DNA of 64,000 nucleotides from Taenia hydatigena (Eukaryota; Platyhelminthes; Cestoda; Cyclophyllidea; Taeniidae). Below the pieces are notes generated by a model. That model saw only the letters and a list, made by a program, of their open reading frames with translations, was not told where the DNA came from and searched no databases. Position 1 is the first letter of the stretch. Each line of letters begins with the position of its first letter. Below are positions 12,131 to 22,800 of the stretch, one piece after another. The stretch spans positions 16,981,423 to 17,045,422 of the forward strand of contig JADWOT020000004.1 of NCBI GenBank assembly GCA_036345935.2, read 5' to 3'. The translations under genes and the position numbers were made by a program.

Positions 12131-12699
12131 TAGTGGTGTCGACACACACCCCAAAGAAAACTGACACAGTAGCACAATTGCTAGCAGTTGTCAGGTGGAT
12201 GATCAGTTGGTTTGTCAGTTTGACCAGACAGGCATTTAATAACTCGCTCGACTGAGTGACAAGCCCAACAAACCCATTATAATGCAAAACAATGCAAGCA
12301 ATGACGTTGCAATATGACGAGGCCGGCTAACAAGGTTTTGAATAAGACAACGCGGAATATTCATATCATCGTATCGAGATGCGGCTAGTGAGTGGATTGC
12401 ACTTGCTTTGGTCGGGCAAGCGTTGGCAGGCATGCCCCTTAATGCAGGTGACTAAGAATGGCAAATATTCGGACTTGCGATTACTGTATGTAATAGCAAT
12501 GGTTTATCAACGCGTTCGCGAGGATGTACAATAGGTCTGGTACTTATCCCTCCCTACTTGGCCTTCACTCTCATGCAGCGAGAAGAGTGAGATCAGGAAG
12601 TCTTTATCATCCCCTGACTGCTTATCAGGACATCAGCGATTATAGTCCCCTTGCTTACTCATCATTCTTCAATTCCAGAGGAAGTAGCAAGAAGCGCAC

Positions 12700-12900
12700 G
12701 ATGTGGTAAACTCTTTCTGAATTATGCGATCATACTATAGGGTAAGGAATAAAGGAATTGTGAAGGAGGGACAAACTAGGGCACTGGCCTCAATTGCAAA
12801 TAAATGTGACTTTGATAGACCGAAGTCCTTCGGTTTTGGTCCCTCCTTTTATCGCATCCTCTAGATAATCTATTAATACGCAGGCGGTCTCGCCTTGCAT
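12700..12900 (-). repeat. repeat block C, 5' part, reverse orientation
   Basis: Reverse complement of 12730-12830 matches 17330-17430 (GAGGACTTCAGTCC, TCATTCCTTCACC, ACCCTATAGTGTGATC). A small hairpin ACCGAAG-TC-CTTCGGT is at 12819-12834, inside GGAGGGAC / GTCCCTCC inverted ends at about 12766 and 12840. Confidence 0.55.
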
Positions 12901-12979
12901 TCTCTCAAAACAGGCAAATTGAGAGCAGGTAGCAAGCACTTTTGGTTGTTGGCTTGATTGACGATGTTTGTGCTGATCT

Positions 12980-13200
12980 AGAGGATATTTTTTTCTCCTA
13001 AAGGCAGACGACGACAGTTCGTAGTCAGAAGCGTGTTCGTCGAGTGCTTCTCGTTAAACATTGGGAAAATACCTAGTCAAGCACATACGTAACAAGCGTG
13101 CGATCGCTACGAAGCCGCTTCAAAATGATGCATTGGTCAATCAGGTAGCTCAAATAAGCGAAGTCGCGCTTGTCCCTGTGTCTCTGCCCCCTTGCAACAG
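12980..13200 (-). repeat. repeat block B, reverse orientation
   Basis: Reverse complement reads GAGAAGCACTCGACGAACAC, then CTGTCGTCGTCTGCC, matching the block B core. Confidence 0.5.
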
Positions 13201-13369
13201 CTCCAATCATAGACCGTGGCAGTGCAGCACCAGCACCGGTTTTCCCTCCAGTGCGCATAATTCTCATCGCCCTACCTCATTATTTATGTAACCCAGTGAT
13301 GAAGAATGACATTCGCCTGCATTTTACTCTACTCGTTTTGAGAGAAAAAGGCCAAACAAGGATAGATGA

Positions 13370-13600
13370 ATGCCCAGTCCATTACACGCCTTTGCGAGCA
13401 TGTCGACTCGTCACTTTCGACACCGCAGCAGCATCACTCTTCATAAAGCCCACCTCTCAGTCAGTGTGGATCAAAACTCTTCACAAGTAAAGTCTGCAAT
13501 CATAATGTGCCTCTTTCCTTTTTAGCACCAAACGGTGGTCTTATATCTAAGCAAGTGAGGCCTGCACAATTTCCCTACTTGGGTGGGCAGGCGCTCGATT
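13370..13600 (-). repeat. repeat block A
   Basis: Reverse-oriented copy with TTTGCGAGCATGTC at the left, TCAGTGTGGATC in the middle and CTACTTGGGTGGGCAGGCG at the right, the reverse of the CACCTGCC end of the block. Confidence 0.6.
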
Positions 13601-13659
13601 TTGATTATCCGTTTTGTCTCCACTGGTAGCATTTCCTGCGCAATGTAAGAGAGACTCGA

Positions 13660-13930
13660 CACCTACTTATCTCAGCCTCGATAATTATCAGGTCTCGCTC
13701 AACTTTGCTCTTACAACTATTTAGACGCTTTACTGTCACCGTCGTTACGTTGGCTTCTTGCATTAGTGATATCCACAGAGGTGGCTTTCTGATCTAAGCG
13801 AGTCCTCGTAATCTCGGGGTGTCAGGAGTCACTGGGAAGACAAGAGACAGAAAAGAACAAATAAGCAAGAATCTTCTTCGCTCCCTTGTTTGACACTGAG
13901 TTGCTTTCTCTGCCATCCGCAAGTTGATGT
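13660..13930 (+). repeat. repeat block H
   Basis: Second copy with CATTAGTGATATCCACAGAG, the identical 18-base GAGTCCTCGTAATCTCGG, then AGACAAGAGACAGAAAAGAA. Confidence 0.7.
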
Positions 13931-16900
13931 TTCAGACAAAAAAAGCAGTGCTTGTACAACCTGCTTACTTGGCAGTTCGCTGAGGTAAGAACGAAGATCC
14001 ATCGCCATTGATAAATGATGCGATGGTCGATCCGACCAGTAAATGATTGCTCTTGGCATTTAAGTGGTTGCCAGCAGACTTGGAATTCGGTAGGCTTGTC
14101 GACACCCCTAGCATCTCGACTTCCTAGATTCTATTAATGCCATCGCCTTCCTCCTTCTGATCTGTGTCCCTTGAGAGCAAAAGCAGGTGGCATCCGTTCT
14201 CCATATCACAGCAATAAAGACGCCATTAAGCGATTTTTACCTCTTTGCACTTTACTAAAGAGCACTCGAAGGTCATTGTGACTTGAAACGCACGACAGTA
14301 TCATCGACGAACTTGACAAGATGTAAAGAAACTGCGTCTCGTTTCTTAGTTCTGGCCTGTCAAGAAACCTCTTCTCTGTGCATGTGTCAGATTTATCAAT
14401 GTTCAATCAGGCGGCCCCAACATTACACAAATACATCGTCCAAGTATATGAAAGGCACTGCTCTAAACATCTGTTGACAGGTCTCTTAGACTGCTTGATG
14501 CGAATGTAGTAGCTAAGGGGAGAAATGGGTGATTTTTGAGTTGACTAGGATGCCAGCTTGCTAAATACCTGGGGCTGGCTGGCTGACTTGGTGACAAGAA
14601 GACAAGTCATTCAACTAGTAATAATGTATCTCGCGGTTCGATGGCCAATTCTCTTACTGGGTGATTAGACTGGCTAATCCACTTGTTAGCCTCGAATCCA
14701 CGTAGGCGACTTGCCATTACTTCCCTCACTTGATGGGCTGGCACTCATTTAGAAAGAAATCACCGCAAGATTATTTAAATGACTATAGCAAGACATTTAG
14801 TAACTGCATTTATTTTGAGCTCAAAATTTTTTTTGTTTACTTTACATAAACATATTAGCAGGTCAGCGATGCATCCCCTGTCCTACTTTAAATAAAACGA
14901 AGCTTTTGTAGGCATATCTTTCCATTTTTAAGCCAACTATCATAATGGATGCTATACCATTAGCTATTTAGTTAAAAATAAACGGGAACTACTAAAACTG
15001 CATTGGGTCTCTAAGAAGAAACGTTACCCTAGTTATCCGTGGTACTTGTGGCTAGAGAGTTGTCACTGAAATGCACCAAGTGCTGATCACTTAGGAATAA
15101 AGCCAGCCGTCAACCATCGTTGCCACTTGGACACGGCAGATGTGCTACATAGCACGAGGGTCCACTCGTGCTCCTCATTTCCACCAAAGAACAAGAAAAC
15201 TAACCTGTTTAATGCTGCGGACATTGCCCTGCTGGGCTGACCTTTCATGATCTATCAGTATCTCGAATTCAAGTGCCACAAACCGACCTCTTGACTTGGT
15301 CTTTTATTCCTCTTGCCAGGAGGCATGAAGAGGCTGCAAGACTAAGGGATGGGGTTATCGAGCTACAGATTATGTCAGAACTACGAAACGCATCCCACAC
15401 TTCCTACTCGACGAGTACGCTCTAATCTCTCTCCTTCTAATTCTGCTACTAAATCAACACCTTTCGTCATCTTGTTGCAGCTATTCGGCCGATTTGCTCC
15501 CATAATCATTGCATTAACCTTGGACACGATCTATGAAGGCCCCCAAATTCTGCTTTTCACTTCCACTTTGCCTAGATCGCGGCGATAGTAGTGCCCGGGT
15601 GTGATTGCTTTACAAGCAAAGTTGAGTTTGCTAGGTTCATAAACAGCCTGCTAGTCAACCATCCAGCCGGACCACGGCCCTGATCAGGTGGCACCACTGG
15701 CAAAGCTTCCACGGGTCCTCCTCGCAGCACCGATACCAATCACTGCAATAACGGCAATGCAGCAGGCGCAACAACAACGCTTCTAGTCTTTTCTTTGGTG
15801 ACGATTCCGATTCAGACGGAAATACAACGTCGCCGCTTCGGTGCCAGCAATCACCATTTCCTTCACTACCATTGTTGCGGAAACAATCGATTTCGCGACT
15901 CTTTTAGTCGGAGACGCCAATGATCCTTCTGTGCTTGGTGCTACGTTAATGTCAAAGATCCACGAAACGCGTGCAGATTTATCATTATGGTGACCTTGGA
16001 GAGACACCATTGACATTGTCATCCTACCATGACATAGGTCTATCGACATGAGAGGAACGATGACTAAAGGGTTAGTGGTGAGAATAAGAGGAAAATCAAA
16101 TTGTTTCTTGCCTATTGGAGTGGCAAGGGCAGCTGCATCAGAAAGCAGTCCTCTTGAACGCGTTTGTATCAGAGCCTCAAAGGTAGGAGTTAACTGGAAC
16201 TGTCAGTGAAAAGAGAGCAGTGCTGCTGTCATCTCAGTCCTCACTACTCCTCACTCCCTTTTCCTCCTACAAATCATGTACACACATGCTGCCCATCTGT
16301 GCTTAAGAAACACAAGCTCTTAGCAATCGGCGTCAAGTCATCCCTAGTGACGCATCAAGTAATGCGTTGGCACCCAAAAAATTTATACGCTTGTCAAACC
16401 TACCTACAACCATCTTGTAAATCATTTCTCCTCCAATGTCAGTAGATTCAATGCTCGACTGAGTGATGCCGGTGATGGTGTTTCTCAGACCCTTGTGATC
16501 ACTGACGCAATACTAACAATTTCAAAGCACGGAATTGTGGGATTCGTGTAATGAGTGGGTTATTGAATGCACGTGCCTAAAGAGCATTAAAAGTCATCGG
16601 TAAATCTATGAAATACACGATGGTATCTCAGACATGTCTTGGAGGATGTGGAAAACCTACACCGGTAGTGACAGCAATGGACTGCTGAGTCCCATGTTGC
16701 ACCTATGTGCTAAAACGAAGTCGAAACTAGTGGAGTGCACACAAAATGAACAAAAGCCATTCAAAATTTGGTGGCATGTTCCAAACAACAGTTGACACCT
16801 CTTTCTAATTGGCTGATGTTTAGGCAACATCTAGAGAGCGATTTCGTAATGCCTGAGTTGGCTGTGATGCGACCTTGGTAGCTGACTGATCTGCTAATAG

Positions 16901-16999
16901 GTGGGGCAACAGTCCGACATGTAGGGGTTGCGTGTGGCTCTCTTGACCCACCATTTGTGTTTTTCATTTTGTGCATTAGGTAGTTTATAGAACCAGAGA
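13931..16999. other. gap between repeat blocks, no gene recognised
   Basis: About 3 kb with few block matches seen. Frames of 66-88 codons occur on both strands without domain character. Confidence 0.45.
14812..14827. repeat. 16-base perfect palindrome
   Basis: ATTTTGAGCTCAAAAT reads the same on both strands and is followed by a T run. No function can be inferred. Confidence 0.6.
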
Positions 17000-17290
17000 A
17001 GTTTCGCTAATAGAGGTAAGCGTTCATTTCATTGAGTAGCATTCGGTGAACACACTTCTTGCTACGGAATCATTGTCATCTCTTTCGAAGCAGAAAGATA
17101 CTCTCCGGACCAGCATAATCTTCATCTCTCCTCCAATTTCAACATAAAACCAGAGAAGTAGTCCATCTGAAACAGAGCTACCCTTAACATTCTTCCTCGT
17201 TAATCAAGTCACCAGCGCAAAATTCTCGGTGCCTGCCCTCACTCTACCCAATTCGGGAAATGGAAGGCGAGTCTGTCATAGGACTTAATG
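17000..17290 (+). repeat. repeat block B
   Basis: Direct copy with CATTCGGTGAACACAC, GACCAGCATAATCTTCA and CGGTGCCTGCCCTCACTCT. It carries an extra stretch of about 50 bases relative to 8.32-8.64 kb. Confidence 0.65.
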
Positions 17291-18110
17291 TGTTTTCTAA
17301 AGGGAGTGATTAAAGAAAGGATTACAACATGAGGACTTCAGTCCATCCAAGTCAGCTTTTTCTGCAATTAGAGTACCAGTGTACCCCTTTGTCATTCCTT
17401 CACCATTCGCCTTTTCTTTACCCTATAGTGTGATCCCTTGATTCATACAAGGGATTTTGCTACATCGTGCACTTTGACCGCATCTTCAGCATCTGTGTAG
17501 TGATGAGTAAGCAAAAGAGGCCATGGCCGCTGAGGATATAAGGGACAGCGTGGGAGTGAATAAGGTTTCTTACTCTCACTCTATTTTCTACATTGAAATA
17601 AATGTTAAGGAAAGGAGGACGAGCGCTAATCCTATTGGAAATCTTTACGATTGAATTAATAAAATGATGCCACTGTACCCAGTATTTGTACCCAAAGGAG
17701 CAGCTCTACTCTGTCTGGAGGCCGTGGTACCCCTCTGGCACATTTCTCGTAAGATCATTCGTTGGCAGTGGAAGGTGTGTAAAACTGTTCGATTTTTTCA
17801 ATCTGTTGGAAAACGCCCTAACGAACTAGCAGCATTGATGACGAAACAGTGTTGTTGTGACAGTGGATCACCTTCTTAAATTTACAAGCTTAGAGCCAAT
17901 AAAGGAGATCGGTTAATTTCGTTAGAGCTGCTAGTAAAACATTCAAGCCCTTCAATGACGACCAATTACTTCAAAGCTGTCTGTTTTCAAACAGATAACA
18001 GAGAAAGGAGGCGTAAAGAGCTAAGTTTGCAGCCCCACCAACCTCTCCTTCACTGGGAGCCTACGTCGAGTGCAAATGCCTTTAAAAGGCTGTTTCACGT
18101 ATTAGCTAGC
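17290..18110 (+). repeat. repeat block C
   Basis: Second copy of block C. Contains a 71-codon frame (17664-17879) that is not preserved in the 8.64-9.56 kb copy, so it is not called as a gene. Confidence 0.7.
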
Positions 18111-18119
18111 TGACTTCAT

Positions 18120-18620
18120 TTTATTAATAGCTTAATCATGATGTTTGTCAATGTGTGCTGGTGCTGAAGATGGGGTTGAACCTACTAAGCCCTAGTCGAA
18201 CGCATTGCAGGTAAGCGCTGATTAGAATTGCTCTGACCAATTCGCTACTCGACAATACCATCATCAGACGAATTGGACTGCTGATTCGCAAGCCAACACA
18301 CGAAAAGCCTAAGGTGATGTAATGTCTTCACCTCAAGGTAGACCGCATTAACAACCTAAAGACTACTGTTGTGGGGTGACTATGCGATGCTTAAATTAAT
18401 GATGACGCCTTCAGTAGGAATTCGGATGGCACTACTTTTTGGTGGTGCACTGATTCGTCAGGTGCGCAAAGTGGTAACTTGTCAATGACGTAGATTTAAG
18501 ACGCTACTTGACTAGCGTTGGCACACGTCGCCGGCTGGCTGCCCGACCGGCTAACCCGCACACTTGGCCATCCACTCACACAGAATCGCTGGTCGGGGAC
18601 AAAACCTGCTTATAACTACT
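18120..18620 (+). repeat. repeat block D
   Basis: Direct copy. It carries GCATTGCAG|GTAAGCGCTG at 18210/18211, a consensus 5' splice site shared with 20177/20178. It continues to ACACGTCGCCGGCTGGCTG and GGTCGGGGACAAAACCTGC. Confidence 0.65.
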
Positions 18621-18789
18621 GGTCTCCCTATTTACCGCCTACCTAGCTATTTAAATAGATTGCGCCGTGGCCAACTCAGACATTGCTCAATTCCCTACCT
18701 TGCTATGATCCCAACAGGAACCAAACGGAGTGTCCTCTTCAACTTATGGCTTAAAGAAATCTGTTTGAACCCTATGAGTGACCTTAGTT

Positions 18790-18965
18790 GAGATTTTGCT
18801 TAGGCAAACACACACACACACAGCACGGGACTCGTAGCAGACGAAAGCTAAGACGCTCATCAATGACGAGCAAGAGGACGTTAAAGAAACCAGTTTATTC
18901 GTTTTTTGCGCCACTTTTGTCCTTGGTGGATTTCTTGAAAAAACGTTTCCGCATTATGTCACTTA
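18790..18965 (+). repeat. fragment of the 6480-6620 repeat block
   Basis: Matches the stretch around 6480-6620 (GACGAGCA followed by an AAAG-rich run, then TGGTGGATTTCT) in direct orientation. It starts next to an (AC) microsatellite at 18808-18822. Confidence 0.5.
18808..18822 (+). repeat. (AC)n microsatellite
   Basis: Seven and a half AC units at the left edge of a repeat fragment. Confidence 0.9.
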
Positions 18966-19329
18966 GGGATGCGCTTAAGAGTCACCTTCAAAATCTGCTG
19001 TTTTAAAGTGACCGTCCTCGCTACTGCAGCATGCATTGTGTGTTGGAATTGTCCTAGGCACTGGATTTGCCTTACATATTGGCCGAGCAATTGAATAGTG
19101 CAGATCGCTTCTTAGCCGGTGAACAATTCCATTGCGCAGCCTAAATCATGCTACCAACAGCAAGCGCGACCCAGTTGACATGTCAATTGGCACTTGTGTC
19201 AATATTTTTAACCGCGGTGTGAGCACTAGCAGACCATCCGCCCGCGACCGTGGTTACAGGTACGTAAGGCAAGTAAAAGAGGTGACTATCAAATCCCTCA
19301 CATCTACTCAACTATCCACCCGGAAACAC

Positions 19330-19860
19330 CTATTCTTATCGCACTTCCTTTTACCCGATACATTCCAAAATAGCAAAAATCTTGATTTGAAACATATCAT
19401 CATGCTATAGTGTAAGAGGAGATGGAGAATGAGGAGGACAAAGAAGAGGAAATATAAGAAGATTCGCTACATTTCTCTGTGTCTTTCCTGATTTATCGGG
19501 TTAGCGTTTCAGTACCAAAAGTAGACACGAGAAGACAGCAATGATATGGAGGAGGAGGTAGAGGTAGAAATATTGCTTTAGCAAGAGTAATCGCTTATGT
19601 AAAAAAGAAAGCCATACCAATGCTGGTGATGTTCGCAATTTGGCTGATTTAAATTGACAGCACCACCATGTCATCAGGTAGACTGCATTGCAGCAGCAGT
19701 TCACTAATGCAAAGCCAAGGTACGTGTGGAAGAAAGCTGCGCAGACTGCTTCCGTCAGCATCACCATCAAGTCACAGAAACATGAACCTTGCGACGATGT
19801 GGCTACCTCACCCATCTTCGACGAAAAGACGTGGATTTAGAATTGAAGCGCATGAGTGAC
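19330..19860 (-). repeat. repeat block E copy 3 with hydrophobic open frame
   Basis: Third copy of the block. The frame at 19501-19815 keeps QGSCF, YLGFALVN and NAVYLMTW but has an upstream in-frame stop where copies 1 and 2 stay open. Its C-terminal extension is rich in Leu and Tyr and is not shared. Confidence 0.5.
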
Positions 19861-19929
19861 AGCTCACAACCATTTGGGCGTGCTGAATGCGAGTGAATGG
19901 AATTTATGCGACTTTGTAGACGATCCATT

Positions 19930-20130
19930 CCCATCATCGACGCGAAGACAAACTACCACTTTGGTGCTGATAAGACGCTTGTTTGTGTTCGAGGGATGAG
20001 AGAGGGAGGAGGAGTAAAGAGCTGAGGCGGCAGTCCCACTGACCTTTTTCGACAGGTGGTTCAAGGTGACTTCAAACACCTTCAAAAGACTGTTTTGTGC
20101 ATTAGGTGGCCAACTTTACTCATTACCTGC
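19930..20130 (+). repeat. repeat block C, 3' part only
   Basis: Matches only the end of block C: GTTCGAGGGATGAGAG, GAGTAAAGAGCTGAG, then the CTTCAAACACCTTCA stretch. Block D follows as in the other copies. Confidence 0.6.
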
Positions 20131-20400
20131 TCGACTTTGATTCTTGTCAATGTGTGCTGGTGTTGACTGCATTGCAGGTAAGCGCAGAAAAGCATTGCTC
20201 AGACCAATTCGCTGTCCGATGATGATAACATCAGGCAAACTGGACCGCTGCTTTGCAAGCCAGTAAACGAATTCATGAAGCCCATTCGGCGCTACAAAAG
20301 CCATCTCCTCCCTGTCATTTGCCATCACTTCAACTTGACAGCATCTGGATTATACGCTCAAGGTGGAAGCTCACCTTCGTCGGTCGGTCCTTTGTAGCTA
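20130..20400 (+). repeat. repeat block D, 5' part
   Basis: Matches the start of block D: TTGTCAATGTGTGCTGGTG, GCATTGCAGGTAAGCGC, GACCAATTCGCT, and a GCAAGCCA stretch. It keeps the consensus 5' splice site at 20177/20178. Confidence 0.6.
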
Positions 20401-21049
20401 TGGTATTCAATTTCCCACATCCGATGCACAATCGTAGACTACCGTCGCTTTTTTACTACCAGAAGGTAGGAGAGACCCACAGTGAATGAAGATTTTATAT
20501 CCGACCCTTCCACTAGACGATGTGCTTTTCCAGCAGGGAAGATGGCATGCATTGAGCCGTTGCCGGTGTCTATGGTACGCTTGACGATGTTTATTCATGC
20601 CTTTCCATGGGAATATATTTGCGTGCTTATTCTTTAACTCGCGAGGTTCAATCCTCTTGTCATCACTGAATAGTCCACACTAAGCAATATAAGTTTCAGT
20701 AGGATTGCTTATCGATGTTTGCAACGCCACAATTGTCGACGTCATGATGGCAATATTCGACTTGGCCGGTGATGCCTGTGATATGCGAATTGGCAATAAT
20801 TGCTCGCCTTCTCTACCCTACCTTTGTGCTCGGTGCTTCACTAACTTTGAAGTCTTCCTAAACTTTGTGACTATGATAACCAGGATGTGAATGCTTCATT
20901 GAAGACACCACCGACAGCTTTTGTCTGTTAAGAGTCCTTTGTTGTGTCTTTGTGTCTGTTTAAACGGTGTCATGGCTGACACCGCCTGTAAGACTCCAAA
21001 CAACAGTGCACCTACACCTCTGAGTGGTTTCTGCTGTGGTCGCGGCAGG

Positions 21050-21480
21050 TGTTTGAGTTGACCAGGGTGAAAGATAGTTATATGTATGACTGATTGGCCA
21101 TGTTTACAGGTCAGCTAGCCGGCAACGTGTGCTAGTAATAGTCCAGTCGCTTTTTGAAAGCACGTCAGCGACTTGTTATTAATTCAAGCATCACACAGCT
21201 ACTCCGTACCAGCGGAATTTAGGTTGCTAATAATGTCGACCTTACTCGCAATCAATCATGGCTGCATTATTTTTGGCTCCCTTGTTGACTTGCTGACCAG
21301 CAGACCATACGACCTGACCATTGGATTTGACTGTGCCTGCAGGAGATCCAACCATATAAATCACTGGTTCCATTGGCCTGCCAGCTAGGACTAGATTTCT
21401 ATTTGCTATCGCAACTAACCAGATGACCTAACTGTACAATGCTCTTGCAACGGTAAGATGCAAACAATTACCGTCTTCAA
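21050..21480 (-). repeat. repeat block D, reverse orientation
   Basis: Reverse complement matches 9760-10130 through GTTAGGTCAT, the GAACCAGTGAT stretch, GACATTATTAGCAACCTA and TGCTAGCACACGTTGCCGGC. Confidence 0.65.
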
Positions 21481-22319
21481 TCGCTATCCCCATGACGGTA
21501 TAGTCTGCCATTGCTCTACTTGGAATGAACAGCAGTTGTTCTGTCCCCATCTCTACGCTTTGTGCTGTACTGGCCTCAAAGACCTCCATAACCATGTGAA
21601 GGACCTTTGTTCTCACCATGGCGGTGGTAAGTAAGTTAAGAACGTAGCGTTGGATAGATACTACAGAGGGGATGGAGCGTATCGATACGTGGAATGAGAC
21701 AGATGGAGTCCAGCAGCGGAGCTAGGTAAGCGAAATTCCTACTTAGACGATAGCATTATAAAGACGCTTTGGTCGTAGTTGAAAATGAACAGCAGCTGGC
21801 ACAGCTCTCAGATTGATGGATGCTAGAAAGTGGCTTGGTTAATGTTGGACTGAACTTGAATGCGAGCTTTGCAGCTGGCTGGCCCATTAAACGATAAACT
21901 GGCAATGCAACGTGCTACTCATTAGATAGTAAATAGTTATGTTTTGGATGTCGATATCTCTCGGCCCACTAAATTTGCCTTTCATACAGATCAGTAACTG
22001 GCTGGTCTGGTTTGTTTGCAAATCACTGATTTTAGCTGTTAAGCAGATTGTAGATGCGGGCAACTTACTGGGGTCGAGGTTGACAGAGCAGGAAATTCTG
22101 AATGTAACAGCTAATTACCTTATCAGCTTGTCACTACTTCCTCTCTCGGTGGATTGACGATTATTCAGAGAACTAGCTTACGCCATGCTTCTGATAGCAA
22201 GCATGACTCACTTCATGTGCCGGCCAACGTTTGTGTCATCCAAAATCATTACAAAGGCATTAAACTATTTTAATTATCTCCTTATCTCCTTGTGTGAGCC
22301 TGAAATGCAATGCGGTAAT

Positions 22320-22800
22320 TAAGATCTCGAGATGTGATCAATGTACCGCCCAGTGGTGACGAAGTTCCGGATCATGAAGTTCCTGATTTCGACTTTTATG
22401 TCCAACACAATTGTGGCTTAGTATAGGCCATGGAATGGCTTGGCAGAGGGACAAAACCCAATGTGAGCCCTCGTCTCGTCTTCTTATCTCAAGGCGTCCG
22501 TTTAACCCACTTGATTCCACTGTAAGGCAAGCCTTTCCCAATGAAAACCAAATGCCTTTGAGATGGAGTTATTAGTGCTGCATTTTCTGCTCTGCTTTCA
22601 GTGATAGATAAATGTTGCTCTCCTTGTCAACATCCGACAAGCCTAGTGCTAGAATGACTGCAAGTAGCCAGATTGCTGAGATGTCGACTGCTGCAAACAA
22701 TGCGATCAGGGTAGATTCGTGCAGAGGCTACCTCAATAATTGCTTACGCAGGGATGAGCAATCAAAGTTATAGAATCGTTCAGAGTGGGTTGAAGAACTG
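22320..22800 (+). repeat. repeat block F, gene-like fragment copy 3
   Basis: Most complete copy, with acceptor-like TCTGCTCTGCTTTCAG ending at 22601. The downstream frame resembles the 11694-11841 exon, but a TAA lies between the acceptor and the shared frame, and a TAG interrupts the upstream frame. It is therefore broken. It marks the right-hand end of the repeat-dense region. Confidence 0.6.
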
